From: Crossaster papposus | Lineage: Eukaryota; Echinodermata; Asteroidea; Velatida; Solasteridae | NCBI GenBank assembly: GCA_037893245.1 | Contig: JBAIAA010000433.1 | Coordinates: 806,001 to 870,000, forward strand | DNA: 64,000 nucleotides | Direction: 5' to 3' | Part shown: positions 53,319 through 64,000 of the stretch, in pieces | How positions within the stretch are numbered: position 1 is the first letter of the stretch | How the letters are laid out: each line of letters begins with the position of its first letter | Made by a program: the position numbers and the translations under genes | Notes under the pieces: model-generated | The model's input: the letters and a program-made list of their open reading frames with translations, nothing else | What the model was told of the DNA's origin: nothing | The model's database searches: none

Positions 53319-54489
53319 GACATTTTATCATTAAGTGATCAAATGCTTTATTCTCAGTAATTCTCTGTTGGTGATTTTATTTAATGTGTGAAATAACTCC
53401 TCGGAAATTGTCACAGAATCACACTTGAAATATATCACAAATCAAATTAATTAACTGCGTTGTATAAAGTTCGCCATAAGAAATTAGCTGTGATGTACAT
53501 ACAATTTGTTTGGATCGTCACTGTTAAAGTCCCATTGTAGAATTATGCTATTTACACACTGTGCATGCATGAATTCCTATGTATCCATGTGAAAGAATTA
53601 CTGCACAAAATACCATTGCAAACTTTGTGGCAACACAGGATCCTGTGCTGACCATGAGCAGCCAATCAGCTGCGGGGTTGGCAAACTTTCTAATGAATAT
53701 GCATTACCAGATGGTAGTATTATGTAGGCTTGTGTGTGTGGTACTTTGCAAAAGGACATTGCACTGTATTACATAGAAACCCACTGTATGTTTATTGTGT
53801 GAATGTAGCCTTACTAAAAATTCAATAATTTGGAAGCAGTACACTATGAAGGTCTGCGTTTGTTTTTGATTGAAATAGGGGACGTATGACAAAGGGAACA
53901 ATGGGGTCCCCTATTCCGCAAAGGTCCCCGATTCAGACTCGTGTGCAAATCCTATGGCGATCATCCGAAAACGTTAGAGTACAAACAAAAGAGGGAAGAC
54001 GGTCGGACAATGCCCCGTCCCCTATTGACGGCATTTACCCACTTAACTGAGTGTGTACATAAGTAAGGGCTTCTCTTGTACCAATGGCATTAGAAATTGG
54101 GGGGAAATTGATGATTCTGCACAGCATCAGCTTCTTAGGTGGGAAACTTGTTCATGGCTATACAGAGCTCTTTAACAGCTTTCTGGTCATGCATATATAT
54201 CAACAATTTTGTTAGGATTTCTTGACAAAAATTGCATTTTACTTTTTGTAAAAAACACAAGATTCTAAATAAGATACAGTGATATTACACTATATATGCA
54301 GGTTGTTAATTAGCCAATCAGATTAGAGGGTTTGGACCAATGAGAGCTTATGTTACACCAAACTTTCAGCCAATGGGGCGACATCTTAGTCTGCTAGCTA
54401 GTTTTAGTGAAAAAATGTGTGCAATGTTTAAGCTCACTTTGTCACAGTCCTTTGTGCAAAGCACAACAATAACAATTAACTGTAAAATT
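53319..54489 (+). repeat. Left terminal repeat A1
   Basis: Starts GACATTTTATCATTAAGTG and ends AACTGTAAAATT. It differs from the later A copies mainly by about 190 bp of extra sequence (53857-54047) that contains GGGGTCCCCTATT/AATAGGGGAC-like inverted blocks. Confidence 0.9.
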
Positions 54490-55412
54490 GAATTTATTCT
54501 GATTCTACTCTGAATTGTAAATTGGGTCTGATCTGAATTCATCCCCTTTGGCCTGGATTGACTTTGGAAGTTCAGTAACATTAGTAGGCCCGACTCTAGT
54601 ACTAGCTTGAGTGGACCTACCGGTAACGCCGGTGTTGGGGCCTGCCTATAGGCCTATTCACCTTGTCATCGGCCGGTTTATCTTGTTACTTCACCGGAGT
54701 TTATTGCATGTATGGTGCCAAGGAACTGGATTGAATTCATCATCTTTGCCTAGTAGTAGTAGTACTACTAGTAGTACTGCCAGGATACTTTGGTAAAATT
54801 GTAGGCCTTCATCTTCAGTTGGGTGTATTTCTTGAATAGGCCCTACATCACCGGAGTTTTGGGCCAAGGATAGGCCGTTGTGGATTGGTTATCATCAGGC
54901 TAACGTGAGGCCTATAGCAGGCCTACCTATACTGGACAGATTTCACCTGGTCACCCGGCGTTTACTGTGCAAGGGATAGGATTGATGTCATCACTTGCCT
55001 CCGACTTTCTTCTTCAGTCATTCACCTTATGGATATAGCCTAGCAACGGGATTATATTGTGCCTGGATCTGGATAGCAGTATCACCTCTTCAGTCATTCA
55101 CCTTATGGATATAGCCTAGCAACGGGATTATATTGTGCCTGGATCGGGATAGCAGTATCACCTTTGCTTTGCTAACATCAACTGTTCCACTGGATTTTTT
55201 AGCATTAGGCTATTGCCTAGGCCTAACTTCAGTTCCTTCACTGGACCTTGCTGCTAACTGTTGTTCGGGATCTGTTGTTCGGGATCTGTTGCAGACTTTA
55301 GCAAGCCAAGGACTTGCATGATTCGTGTCATTCCTCGGACTTTAGGGTAATCGCCTTAATTAACAGTAAACGTTAACAATAACATGTACATGTAGTTAGA
55401 CGTTAGGCGACA
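54490..55412 (+). other. 5' non-coding region of the Ngaro-type element
   Basis: It contains a tandem duplication of about 66 bp (ATCACCTCTTCAGTCATTC / GCCTAGCAACGGGATTATAT, 55009-55160) and several GTAGGCC motifs. No gene is seen. Confidence 0.5.
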
Positions 55413-56629
55413 ATGCCGCGGCCAGCTCGCGAGAAGCGGCCACCGGCGAGGCTGGGAAATGAACCAACTCGCAAACGCTCACGGGCAGCACCAGCAGCAT
55501 CTTCAGTGCGTCGTGCCCCAGATGTGGCGGTTGTGCCTACGGTCAGCACAGCTGTGGCACCAGCAGAGACAAGTCAATCGGGTAGGCCTAACGCCGACAA
55601 TAATTCATTGCCATTATCTGAATCTAATGTTGTTGGTAGTCATGGTAGTAGTGTTACTGTTAGTAATAATTTTGCTGAGTGTAGGCCTAGTGGTAGCACT
55701 AGTATTCCTAGCAGTAGTGGGTTGTGCCCTAGTATTAACATTAGTCATGAGCAGGCCTCTAGTTTCAGTGCCCCTCTCCTTGCTGGTGCCATACAGACAT
55801 CAGCTCAGCCAGAGCCTATTCCAAGGGTGGATGATTATACCCCATTGGGAGGGAATGTCCCCTTGGCCCTAAAGGAAAAAATTTGGCAAGGGACCTATAT
55901 TGATCTCTCTTTGCTACTGCAAGATAGTGCGGCAGCGGTTCTAGCCAGGTCTAATCAGGCATCTGAACTTACTCTAGCTGTTGAAGGGAATCAAATGGTG
56001 GTGCGCCAGGCAGCTGCAAATCGGACTAGGAAAATTGATACAATAGATAAATGGGCATCAGCGTTTTTTATACGTTTATGGCTATTTATTTATTGAAGCA
56101 CCCCCACAGTTTCGCAAAGTTACTCAAGTATGCGGAAACGGTGCGCATGGCGGCACTACAATTTCCTGGTTTTGGGTGGCGGCGCTATGACGAGCAGTTT
56201 CGTCTTAGGCAAGAAGCACACCCTTCCCGGTCCTGGGGGGCCCTTGATATTGAATTGTGGATAACTGTAGCAGCTGCGCCAGTAATGGCAGCAGCACAGT
56301 CAGGCTCCTCGGTGGCGTATACTGCGTTTGGTGCTCGGGGTCAAAAGAAGGGTACATGTTTTGGCTTCAATGGTCCCAGGGGATGCCATTTTCGAGCATG
56401 TAAATTCATGCACAAGTGCAGCAAATGTTTCGCTTTCGGACATGGGGCTATGTTTTGTAGGTCTGGCCAAAGACAGGCTGGTCAAACTCAAAGGAATGTT
56501 GGGCAATCCAAATCCATGGGGAAACCTGAACAGGTGGGTATGGCTGGGAAAACCCCCTTGAACAATGGGTCTCAAACTCGGGGTCCGTTTCACGGAGGAA
56601 AGAATTTTCGTGCCCCCAACCCCAATTAA
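55413..56629 (+). CDS. Ngaro gag-like region
   Basis: A basic start (MPRPAREKRPPARLGNEPTR) is followed by a Ser/Thr/Val-rich linker, a segment containing LALKEKIWQGTYIDLSLLL and VEGNQMVVRQAAANRTRKI, then FAKLLKYAETVRMAALQF and WRRYDEQFRLRQ. A Cys/His-rich end (CFGFNGPRGCHFRACKFMH, CSKCFAFGHGAMFC) resembles the zinc-binding tail of DIRS-group gag proteins. It is presumed to bind the element RNA. Part of a fossil element. Confidence 0.75.
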
Positions 56630-58187
56630 GTTAGGGGTGTTAGCTTCATGGCTGACCATTTATCCTAAGCGGGAAGATGCTACCACTTTACTAAATGGTT
56701 TTTCAAATGGTTTTTCCATTGGATTTAAAGGTCCTCGAATAAGTCGGGATTCTCACTGTCTCTTGTCTGCCAATCAAAATCCAAATATTGTAAGGGAGAA
56801 ATTGGCCAAAGAAATTGATTTGGGACGAATTGCAGGGCCTTTTTCATGTCGGCCTTTCCCAAACTTACAGTGTTCACCCATTGGCTTAGTACCAAAATAT
56901 GAGCCAAATTCTTTTAGGCTAATTCATCATTTGTCTTTCCCTCGTGGGGGTTCAATTAATGATTTCATTGATAGAGACCAGTGTGAAGTTCATTATGCAT
57001 CCTTTGACGAAGCTGTTCACCTTGCAGGGGGTGTGGGTAGGGGTGCCTGGTTGGCAAAAGCCGATATCAAATCAGCCTTCCGGCTCCTTCCTGTTTCCCC
57101 TGCGGATTATGAATTGTTGGGATTTTCCTTTGACGGTGGTTACTATTACGACAAGTGCTTGCCCATGGGGTGCTCCATATCTTGTGCTTTGTTTGAGAAA
57201 TTTAGCACTTTGTTAGAATTTAGAGTCAAGTTCATGGCCAGGTCCTCCCTGGTTACGCATTATTTAGATGACTTTTTATTTGTTGGTTCTTCTCAGCCAT
57301 CTTGTTCAGCGTTACTTGTTACCTTCACAACAATTTGTGATGAGTTAGGTGTGCCACTAGCACATGAAAAGACAGAGGGCCCATCTCAAACGATCACTTA
57401 TCTAGGCTTGGAAATTGATGCCTTGCGGCAGGAAATTAGGGTACCAGATGTAAAAGTACAGAAAATATGTACCCAAATTCAGCAAACCTTGTGTAAGACT
57501 AAGATCTCTCTAGTAGGGGTGCAATCTCTGGTAGGCTCACTCAATTTTCTGTGTAAAGCAATTGCTCCTGGTCGAGCATTTATGAGGCGTTTAATTGCGC
57601 TGACTATTGGGCTCACTAAACCTCACCACAAAGTCCGTATAACTAAAGGAGCACGGCTTGATTTGTTAATGTGGCTTCAGTTTTTATCTCATTTCAATGG
57701 TGTGTCCGCTTTCTTGAATCATGAGTGGGACGCCAATGAGGCCTTAGAGCTGTTTACTGATGCGGCGGCAAGCATTGGTTTGGGGGCGTATTTTGGGGGT
57801 AAATGGACACATGGTAGATGGTCGGATGAACTGATTCGGAATCCACCATCCATTGCTTTTTTGGAATTTTTTCCGGTAGTGGTTGCAGTGAAATGTTGGG
57901 GCTCCCAACTAGCCAACAGTAAGGTGCTATTCCATTGTGACAATACTGCAGTTGTGCATATTGTCAATAAGCAAACGTCAAGTTGTCCTCGCATCATGCA
58001 TCTGTTGCGCATGTTTGTGCTAGAATGCCTCAAATTTAACATTATGTTCAAGGCAGTTCATGTGCCAGGTACACATAATGAACGAGCGGATGCTTTGTCC
58101 CGTTTTCAGATGCAGCGGTTTCACAATGCATCCCCATATGCAGAGCGAGACATGACTCCGCTACCAATCCTTCCCCAAGTGTGGTAG
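56565..58187 (+). CDS. Ngaro reverse transcriptase and RNase H
   Basis: A single open frame of 540 residues. RT motifs: FRLIHHLSFPRGGSINDFID, WLAKADIKSAFRLLPVSPAD, CLPMGCSISCALFEKFST and the catalytic VTHYLDDFLFVG. The connection SLVGSLNFLCKAIAPGRAF and KPHHKVRITKGARLDLLMW is typical of DIRS-group RTs. RNase H follows (LFTDAAASIGLGAYFGGKW, FHCDNTAVVHIVNKQT, NERADALSRF). It overlaps gag in another frame and ends at the start of the recombinase gene. It is closely related to the fragments at 19092 and 24260. Confidence 0.9.
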   Translation: MGLKLGVRFTEERIFVPPTPIKLGVLASWLTIYPKREDATTLLNGFSNGFSIGFKGPRISRDSHCLLSANQNPNIVREKLAKEIDLGRIAGPFSCRPFPNLQCSPIGLVPKYEPNSFRLIHHLSFPRGGSINDFIDRDQCEVHYASFDEAVHLAGGVGRGAWLAKADIKSAFRLLPVSPADYELLGFSFDGGYYYDKCLPMGCSISCALFEKFSTLLEFRVKFMARSSLVTHYLDDFLFVGSSQPSCSALLVTFTTICDELGVPLAHEKTEGPSQTITYLGLEIDALRQEIRVPDVKVQKICTQIQQTLCKTKISLVGVQSLVGSLNFLCKAIAPGRAFMRRLIALTIGLTKPHHKVRITKGARLDLLMWLQFLSHFNGVSAFLNHEWDANEALELFTDAAASIGLGAYFGGKWTHGRWSDELIRNPPSIAFLEFFPVVVAVKCWGSQLANSKVLFHCDNTAVVHIVNKQTSSCPRIMHLLRMFVLECLKFNIMFKAVHVPGTHNERADALSRFQMQRFHNASPYAERDMTPLPILPQVW

Positions 58188-59116
58188 AAGGTGAGATGAA
58201 TCGCCTTTTGGAAATTGCAATTGCCCCAAACACGAAAAAAGCATACACTTCAGGATGGAATGCATTTTGTAAATTCAGGGGTGGGAGACCAGATACCAAT
58301 TCTTCTGCTTTACCCCATGAAATTCGAGAGTTTGTAGCATGGTTGTCTTTAAGAAGTTTGTCACCTGCCACTATTTCAACATATGTTGCGGGAGTTGGAT
58401 TTTTTCATAAAATCAACAGTTGGCCAGACCCCACACGGGATTTTTTAGTGACCAAGCTTTTAGAGGGTTGTAGGAGGGATCGACCATCGGTAGATGCTAG
58501 ATTGCCAATATCCTTACCAATTTTGGCAGACATGGTGAGGGCTCTACCCCATATCTGTTCATCCAATTTTGAAAGTGTGATGTTTAAGGCTGTGTTGCTT
58601 TCTGCATTTTTTGGATTCATGCGGGTAGGCGAATTCACTGTTCATTCCAAATGCAAAATTCAGAATTCCATTTTGTCAATATCTGATCTCGAGTTTTGCC
58701 ACATGAATACAGTAGACTCGTCCATTCTGATCTCATTCCGAGGTTGTAAAACAAACCAGACAGGCCCTGCTCAAAAGATTCGCTTAACTCGAGCTCAAGA
58801 TTCAGCTTTATGCCCAGTCACTGCACTGCAGGACTATGTAGCTATTCGTCCCTCACTTTCTCAGCCCTTATTTTGTCACTTTGATGGTAGTCCTTTGACT
58901 AGGTATCAGTTCAATGCAGTGTTGAAAAAGATCCTCTCCTTCTGTGGGCTGCAAGGCTTGAACTATCGGGCTCACTCTTTCCGCATTGGAGCAGCAACTG
59001 CTGCTTTTGAGTTGGGGGTTCCTGAGGCTGAAATTCAGCGCATGGGTCGTTGGCGATCAGACGTAGTTTTTTCATATATTCGACCTGTCCCCACTTCTAC
59101 TTTGCCTGGTAGTTAA
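58181..59116 (+). CDS. Ngaro tyrosine recombinase
   Basis: 311 residues. The core-binding start (LLEIAIAPNTKKAYTSGWNAF, EFVAWLSLRSLSPATISTYV) is followed by the catalytic domain: arginine box FFGFMRVGEFTVHSKC, HSFRIGAATAAFELGV with the HxxR pair, GRWRSDVVFSYIRP with the tyrosine. The start codon overlaps the end of the RT frame by 7 bp, suggesting coupled translation. The enzyme would join a circular DNA copy into the genome without the usual DDE integrase. Confidence 0.9.
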   Translation: MVEGEMNRLLEIAIAPNTKKAYTSGWNAFCKFRGGRPDTNSSALPHEIREFVAWLSLRSLSPATISTYVAGVGFFHKINSWPDPTRDFLVTKLLEGCRRDRPSVDARLPISLPILADMVRALPHICSSNFESVMFKAVLLSAFFGFMRVGEFTVHSKCKIQNSILSISDLEFCHMNTVDSSILISFRGCKTNQTGPAQKIRLTRAQDSALCPVTALQDYVAIRPSLSQPLFCHFDGSPLTRYQFNAVLKKILSFCGLQGLNYRAHSFRIGAATAAFELGVPEAEIQRMGRWRSDVVFSYIRPVPTSTLPGS

Positions 59117-59166
59117 GAAGTTATCTCTACCGCTGTAAATTTGGTTAAATTTCAACTTTTTTTGAC

Positions 59167-59700
59167 TTGTTCACATGCACAGGTCCGATCTGGGTCATTG
59201 AGGATTCCATTGTGCGATGGGCCAAACGGCCTCTTAGTCTGTCTCGGACCGTACTTTGGAGTGGACGTAGCGGGGCTACAATATGTGATATGTATTATTT
59301 ACTGGCTGGGATGACTGGGCCGCCCCCTTCAGTGATAATTTTTCATGTGGGCACAAATGACCTGTTGTCTGTCGATGCGTTTTGCATGCGCCAGCGTATT
59401 CTCGTCCTGATGGAAGAAACCAAATTGCATTACCCACAAGCCCAAATTGTTTGGTCGGATATTTTGCCTCGTGTTTTTTACTTTGGTACAACAGCGCAGG
59501 CTTCAATGGACAGAAAGCGACGTTCCATTAACAAATGGGCTAAGTCACGCTCTCATAAATTGGGGGGTCATGTTATTCATCACGCTCAGTTTCATTGGAC
59601 AACCATGCACTTGTTCAGGTACGATGGGGTACATTTGTCGGAGGCAGGAATTGAGCTGTTCGTATCCAACTTAGTGGTTGGCATTTTAACCCTCCTGTAG
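59167..59700 (+). CDS. Ngaro-associated SGNH hydrolase
   Basis: 177 residues. SGNH signatures: IEDS near residue 14 (block I, GDS-like), IFHVGTNDLLS (block III, GxND) and RYDGVHLSEAGIELF (block V, DxxH). It lies 50 bp after the recombinase and before terminal repeat B, on the same strand. SGNH-type hydrolase frames have been reported in some Ngaro elements, to my recollection; the role in retrotransposition is unknown. It has little similarity by eye to the other SGNH frame at 29449-30045 beyond the motifs. Confidence 0.8.
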   Translation: MFTCTGPIWVIEDSIVRWAKRPLSLSRTVLWSGRSGATICDMYYLLAGMTGPPPSVIIFHVGTNDLLSVDAFCMRQRILVLMEETKLHYPQAQIVWSDILPRVFYFGTTAQASMDRKRRSINKWAKSRSHKLGGHVIHHAQFHWTTMHLFRYDGVHLSEAGIELFVSNLVVGILTLL

Positions 59701-59767
59701 TTCCCTACATTAATGAGTTTTTTATCCTGGTGCTTGTCTTTCCCTTGGGACGCGTATGGCGCGTGTG

Positions 59768-60425
59768 GCATTTTTGGACGGGAATTTGACAGACACAGGT
59801 TAAAATATTTTCATGGCGCTATCGTAACAGCCAATAAGTCTATTCCAGTTAATATTAATTGCCATCATACAATGTACATAATATGACAGTAATTTCAATT
59901 TGTTGTGACAGGCACTGTAATGGCTCCCTGGAAGTTCACCAGGGGTCATTCCTCCCGTAGCTCCTTGCGTTAAGCGGGGGAACATCCGGTGCCTGGATGG
60001 TTTACTAGTTCAATTTTGATATTTTCATTCAAGAGTTTCTTAACCGGTGTTGAAATGCCTTTTCGTCTTGGATATTTTGTATGGCCTGGTGTTGCCATTT
60101 TGTTATGGTTATTGTGTCACATCCATTATGTAACTGGGTCGGGCGTGCCCTCGTTATCAGGGTCTGGTGTGCCCTATGTATCAGGGTCTGGTTGTGACAG
60201 GGTCTGGTGTGCCCTAATTTTATGGTGGGCCTGGTGTGCCCTATTCATGGCTGGGTTGGTAAACCCAGGGGGTCCGGTGTGCCCCACTCTAATTCATTTG
60301 TTTGCCAGTTTGCCCATAGCAATGGTATCTGGCAATATTGTGTTTCAGAATAAAAATAGAGCTGTGGCATAATTCCATTCAAACAAGTTTATGGTGTGTC
60401 GATTATTTCATCAGTCTGAGAATAA
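59768..60425 (+). repeat. Terminal repeat B, first copy
   Basis: Starts GCATTTTTGGACGGGAATTTG and is repeated at 61993-62650 and from 63883. It contains internal GGGTCTGGTGTGCCCTA repeats (60135-60280), which keep a 127-codon frame open. Confidence 0.9.
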
Positions 60426-61738
60426 GACATTTTATCATTAAGTGATCAAATGCTTTATTCTCAGTAATTCTCTGTTGGTGATTTTATTTAATGTGTGAAA
60501 TAACTCCTCGGAAATTGTCACAGAATCACACTTGAAATATATCACAAATCAAATTAATTAACTGCGTTGTATAAAGTTCGCCATAAGAAATTAGCTGTGA
60601 TGTACATACAATTTGTTTGGATCGTCACTGTTAAAGTCCCATTGTAGAATTATGCTATTTACACACTGTGCATGCATGAATTCCTATGTATCCATGTGAA
60701 AGAATTACTGCACAAAATACCATTGCAAACTTTGTGGCAACACAGGATCCTGTGCTGACCATGAGCAGCCAATCAGCTGCGGGGTTGGCAAACTTTCTAA
60801 TGAATATGCATTACCAGATGGTAGTATTATGTAGGCTTGTGTGTGTGGTACTTTGCAAAAGGACATTGCACTGTATTACATAGAAACCCACTGTATGTTT
60901 ATTGTATAAAGTTCGCCATAAGAAATTAGCTGTGATGTACATACAATTTGTTTGGATCGTCACTGTTAAAGTCCCATTGTAGAATTATGCTATTTACACA
61001 CTGTGCATGCATGAATTCCTATGTATCCATGTGAAAGAATTACTGCACAAAATACCATTGCAAACTTTGTGGCAACACAGGATCCTGTGCTGACCATGAG
61101 CAGCCAATCAGCTGCGGGGTTGGCAAACTTTCTAATGAATATGCATTACCAGATGGTAGTATTATGTAGGCTTGTGTGTGTGGTACTTTGCAAAAGAACA
61201 TTGCACTGTATTACATAGAAACCCACTGTATGTTTATTGTGTGAATGTAGCCTTACTAAAAATTCAATAATTTGGAAGCAGTACACTATGAAGGTCTGAG
61301 TGTGTACATAAGTAAGGGCTTCTCTTGTACCAATGGCATTAGAAATTGGGGGGAAATTGATGATTCTGCACAGCATCAGCTTCTTAGGTGGGAAACTTGT
61401 TCATGGCTATACAGAGCTCTTTAACAGCTTTCTGGCCATGCATATATATCAACAATTTTGTTAGGATTTCTTGACAAAAATTGCATTTTACTTTTTGTAA
61501 AAAACACAAGATTCTAAATAAGATACAGTGATATTACACTATATATGCAGGTTGTTAATTAGCCAATCAGATTAGAGGGTTTGGACCAATGAGAGCTTAT
61601 GTTACACCAAACTTTCAGCCAATGGGGCGACATCTTAGTCTGCTAGCTAGTTTTAGTGAAAAAATGTGTGCAATGTTTAAGCTCACTTTGTCACAGTCCT
61701 TTGTGCAAAGCACAACAATAACAATTAACTGTAAAATT
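60426..61738 (+). repeat. Terminal repeat A, second copy, with internal 335-bp duplication
   Basis: A copy of A1. The segment from TGTATAAAGTTCGCCATAAG at 60567 is repeated at 60902 (335 bp), so this unit is longer than the next one. Confidence 0.9.
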
Positions 61739-64000
61739 TCCCACCTCCACCCCGTCACCTCCGTGCAACTTTGCATGGGGACAAATTATTTACCGGACTG
61801 TTTTTGCATTGTGAAATAAATTTACGTTTCATGCCCTACTTAATCACATTGGTTTCCTGGATGTTCACCAAGAGCCATATTATTCCTTCTGTTGGTTTAG
61901 ACAGAGGATAATTCTACTGTAATGTTAACTACATTAATTATAATGCCAATTATCTAACAAAGATTGACTTGGATGTTCTCTTGTACAATGGGGCATTTTT
62001 GGACGGGAATTTGACAGACACAGGTTAAAATATTTTCATGGCGCTATCGTAACAGCCAATAAGTCTATTCCAGTTAATATTAATTGCCATCATACAATGT
62101 ACATAATATGACAGTAATTTCAATTTGTTGTGACAGGCACTGTAATGGCTCCCTGGAAGTTCACCAGGGGTCATTCCTCCCGTAGCTCCTTGCGTTAAGC
62201 GGGGGAACATCCGGTGCCTGGATGGTTTACTAGTTCAATTTTGATATTTTCATTCAAGAGTTTCTTAACCGGTGTTGAAATGCCTTTTCGTCTTGGATAT
62301 TTTGTATGGCCTGGTGTTGCCATTTTGTTATGGTTATTGTGTCACATCCATTATGTAACTGGGTCGGGCGTGCCCTCGTTATCAGGGTCTGGTGTGCCCT
62401 ATGTATCAGGGTCTGGTTGTGACAGGGTCTGGTGTGCCCTAATTTTATGGTGGGCCTGGTGTGCCCTATTCATGGCTGGGTTGGTAAACCCAGGGGGTCC
62501 GGTGTGCCCCACTCTAATTCATTTGTTTGCCAGTTTGCCCATAGCAATGGTATCTGGCAATATTGTGTTTCAGAATAAAAATAGAGCTGTGGCATAATTC
62601 CATTCAAACAAGTTTATGGTGTGTCGATTATTTCATCAGTCTGAGAATAAGACATTTTATCATTAAGTGATCAAATGCTTTATTCTCAGTAATTCTCTGT
62701 TGGTGATTTTATTTAATGTGTGAAATAACTCCTCGGAAATTGTCACAGAATCACACTTGAAATATATCACAAATCAAATTAATTAACTGCGTTGTATAAA
62801 GTTCGCCATAAGAAATTAGCTGTGATGTACATACAATTTGTTTGGATCGTCACTGTTAAAGTCCCATTGTAGAATTATGCTATTTACACACTGTGCATGC
62901 ATGAATTCCTATGTATCCATGTGAAAGAATTACTGCACAAAATACCATTGCAAACTTTGTGGCAACACAGGATCCTGTGCTGACCATGAGCAGCCAATCA
63001 GCTGCGGGGTTGGCAAACTTTCTAATGAATATGCATTACCAGATGGTAGTATTATGTAGGCTTGTGTGTGTGGTACTTTGCAAAAGAACATTGCACTGTA
63101 TTACATAGAAACCCACTGTATGTTTATTGTGTGAATGTAGCCTTACTAAAAATTCAATAATTTGGAAGCAGTACACTATGAAGGTCTGAGTGTGTACATA
63201 AGTAAGGGCTTCTCTTGTACCAATGGCATTAGAAATTGGGGGGAAATTGATGATTCTGCACAGCATCAGCTTCTTAGGTGGGAAACTTGTTCATGGCTAT
63301 ACAGAGCTCTTTAACAGCTTTCTGGCCATGCATATATATCAACAATTTTGTTAGGATTTCTTGACAAAAATTGCATTTTACTTTTTGTAAAAAACACAAG
63401 ATTCTAAATAAGATACAGTGATATTACACTATATATGCAGGTTGTTAATTAGCCAATCAGATTAGAGGGTTTGGACCAATGAGAGCTTATGTTACACCAA
63501 ACTTTCAGCCAATGGGGCGACATCTTAGTCTGCTAGCTAGTTTTAGTGAAAAAATGTGTGCAATGTTTAAGCTCACTTTGTCACAGTCCTTTGTGCAAAG
63601 CACAACAATAACAATTAACTGTAAAATTTCCCACCTCCACCCCGTCACCTCCGTGCAACTTTGCATGGGGACAAATTATTTACCGGACTGTTTTTGCATT
63701 GTGAAATAAATTTACGTTTCATGCCCTACTTAATCACATTGGTTTCCTGGATGTTCACCAAGAGCCATATTATTCCTTCTGTTGGTTTAGACAAAGGATA
63801 ATTCTACTGTAATGTTAACTACATTAATTATAATGCCAATTATCTAACAAAGATTGACTTGGATGTTCTCTTGTACAATGGGGCATTTTTGGACGGGAAT
63901 TTGACAGACACAGGTTAAAATATTTTCATGGCGCTATCGTAACAGCCAATAAGTCTATTCCAGTTAATATTAATTGCCATCATACAATGTACATAATATG
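61739..64000 (+). repeat. Tandem c-B-A-c-B units of about 1.89 kb
   Basis: Segment c (61739-61992, starting TCCCACCTCCACCCCGTCAC), B (61993-62650) and A (62651-63628) are followed by c and B again, giving a period of 1,890 bp between 61993 and 63883. The units are almost identical and run off the window. Segment c stands where the coding region stands in the full element. Confidence 0.9.

Larger units (their letters stand above)
53319..64000 (+). mobile_element. Ngaro-type tyrosine-recombinase retroelement with tandem terminal repeats
   Basis: A left repeat A1 (53319-54489), internal coding region (55413-59700), then repeat B (59768-60425), A (60426-61738), a 254-bp segment c, B again (61993-62650), A again (62651-63628), c, and B (63883 to the edge). 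Direct repeats split in this way are the hallmark of Ngaro/PAT-type elements, which integrate through a circular intermediate by a tyrosine recombinase. Gene order gag, RT/RNase H, recombinase, SGNH hydrolase fits Ngaro rather than DIRS1. It looks nearly whole with very few breaks, and repeat copies differ by only scattered bases, so it is young. Confidence 0.85.

Noticed and set aside
59989-62597. 127-residue hydrophobic protein in two copies of repeat B
   Set aside because: Both copies come from the tandem repeat, and half of the frame is a GGGTCTGGTGTGCCCTA DNA repeat. A transmembrane segment is suggested but evidence for a gene is lacking.
53579-63108. A 65-residue protein repeated four times
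   Set aside because: The four identical frames are simply copies of terminal repeat A; no start context, domain or selection is apparent.

Overview
This window looks like repeat-rich nuclear DNA of a marine invertebrate deuterostome, for example an echinoderm, hemichordate or cephalochordate. That placement is inferred from intron-containing Harbinger genes, an Ngaro-type tyrosine-recombinase retroelement, a CR1/L2-type LINE, gypsy elements and frequent TACATG microsatellites; it is not proven. No tRNA, rRNA or clear conserved host gene was found. Almost every coding region belongs to a mobile element. The exceptions are a solitary SGNH hydrolase-like frame (29449-30045) and one orphan coiled-coil terminal exon (about 36315-36601), whose ownership is unclear.

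Layout. 1-1208: minisatellites abutting a reverse-strand gypsy fragment that carries one LTR. About 2133-14913: a three-layer nest. An outer Harbinger transposon (Harb-2) has a spliced transposase on the minus strand and an accessory gene on the plus strand. One of its transposase exons is interrupted by a 1.2-kb palindromic fold-back element (5464-13123). That element is interrupted in turn by a second Harbinger (Harb-1, 6554-13018), which carries its own Myb/SANT-like gene and transposase in convergent orientation. 14914-19090: a possible LTR-like sequence, several tandem duplications and a palindrome with a telomere-type core. 19092-24466: broken DIRS/Ngaro pieces around a reverse-strand LINE and a small MITE. 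24486-28031: two long inverted copies of one repeat family, possibly the ends of a 3.5-kb non-autonomous element. 29449-30045: SGNH hydrolase-like frame. 30583-35044: a MITE interrupted by a young non-autonomous gypsy element without pol. 36315-40764: orphan exon, direct repeats, a CG-rich palindromic array and a MITE carrying a reversed copy of its own family. 40828-49451: a young, nearly whole gypsy element with an unusual extra 3' coding region. 49650-52446: an old, truncated gypsy relic. 53319-64000: an Ngaro-type element with gag, RT/RNase H, tyrosine recombinase and SGNH hydrolase, whose terminal repeats run on as a tandem array of about 1.89 kb per unit to the window edge.

How the parts work together. 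Each Harbinger pairs a DDE transposase with a DNA-binding or coiled-coil helper on the opposite strand. Small MITEs in the window (10493-10710 and 20584-20824) have ends like those of Harb-2, so a Harb-2-type transposase may have moved them. The pol-less gypsy at 30752-34608 keeps the same gag start, repeat block and 3' domain as the complete element at 40828, so it was probably mobilised by a relative of it. Splice joins were read by eye from GT/AG sites and matching phases.
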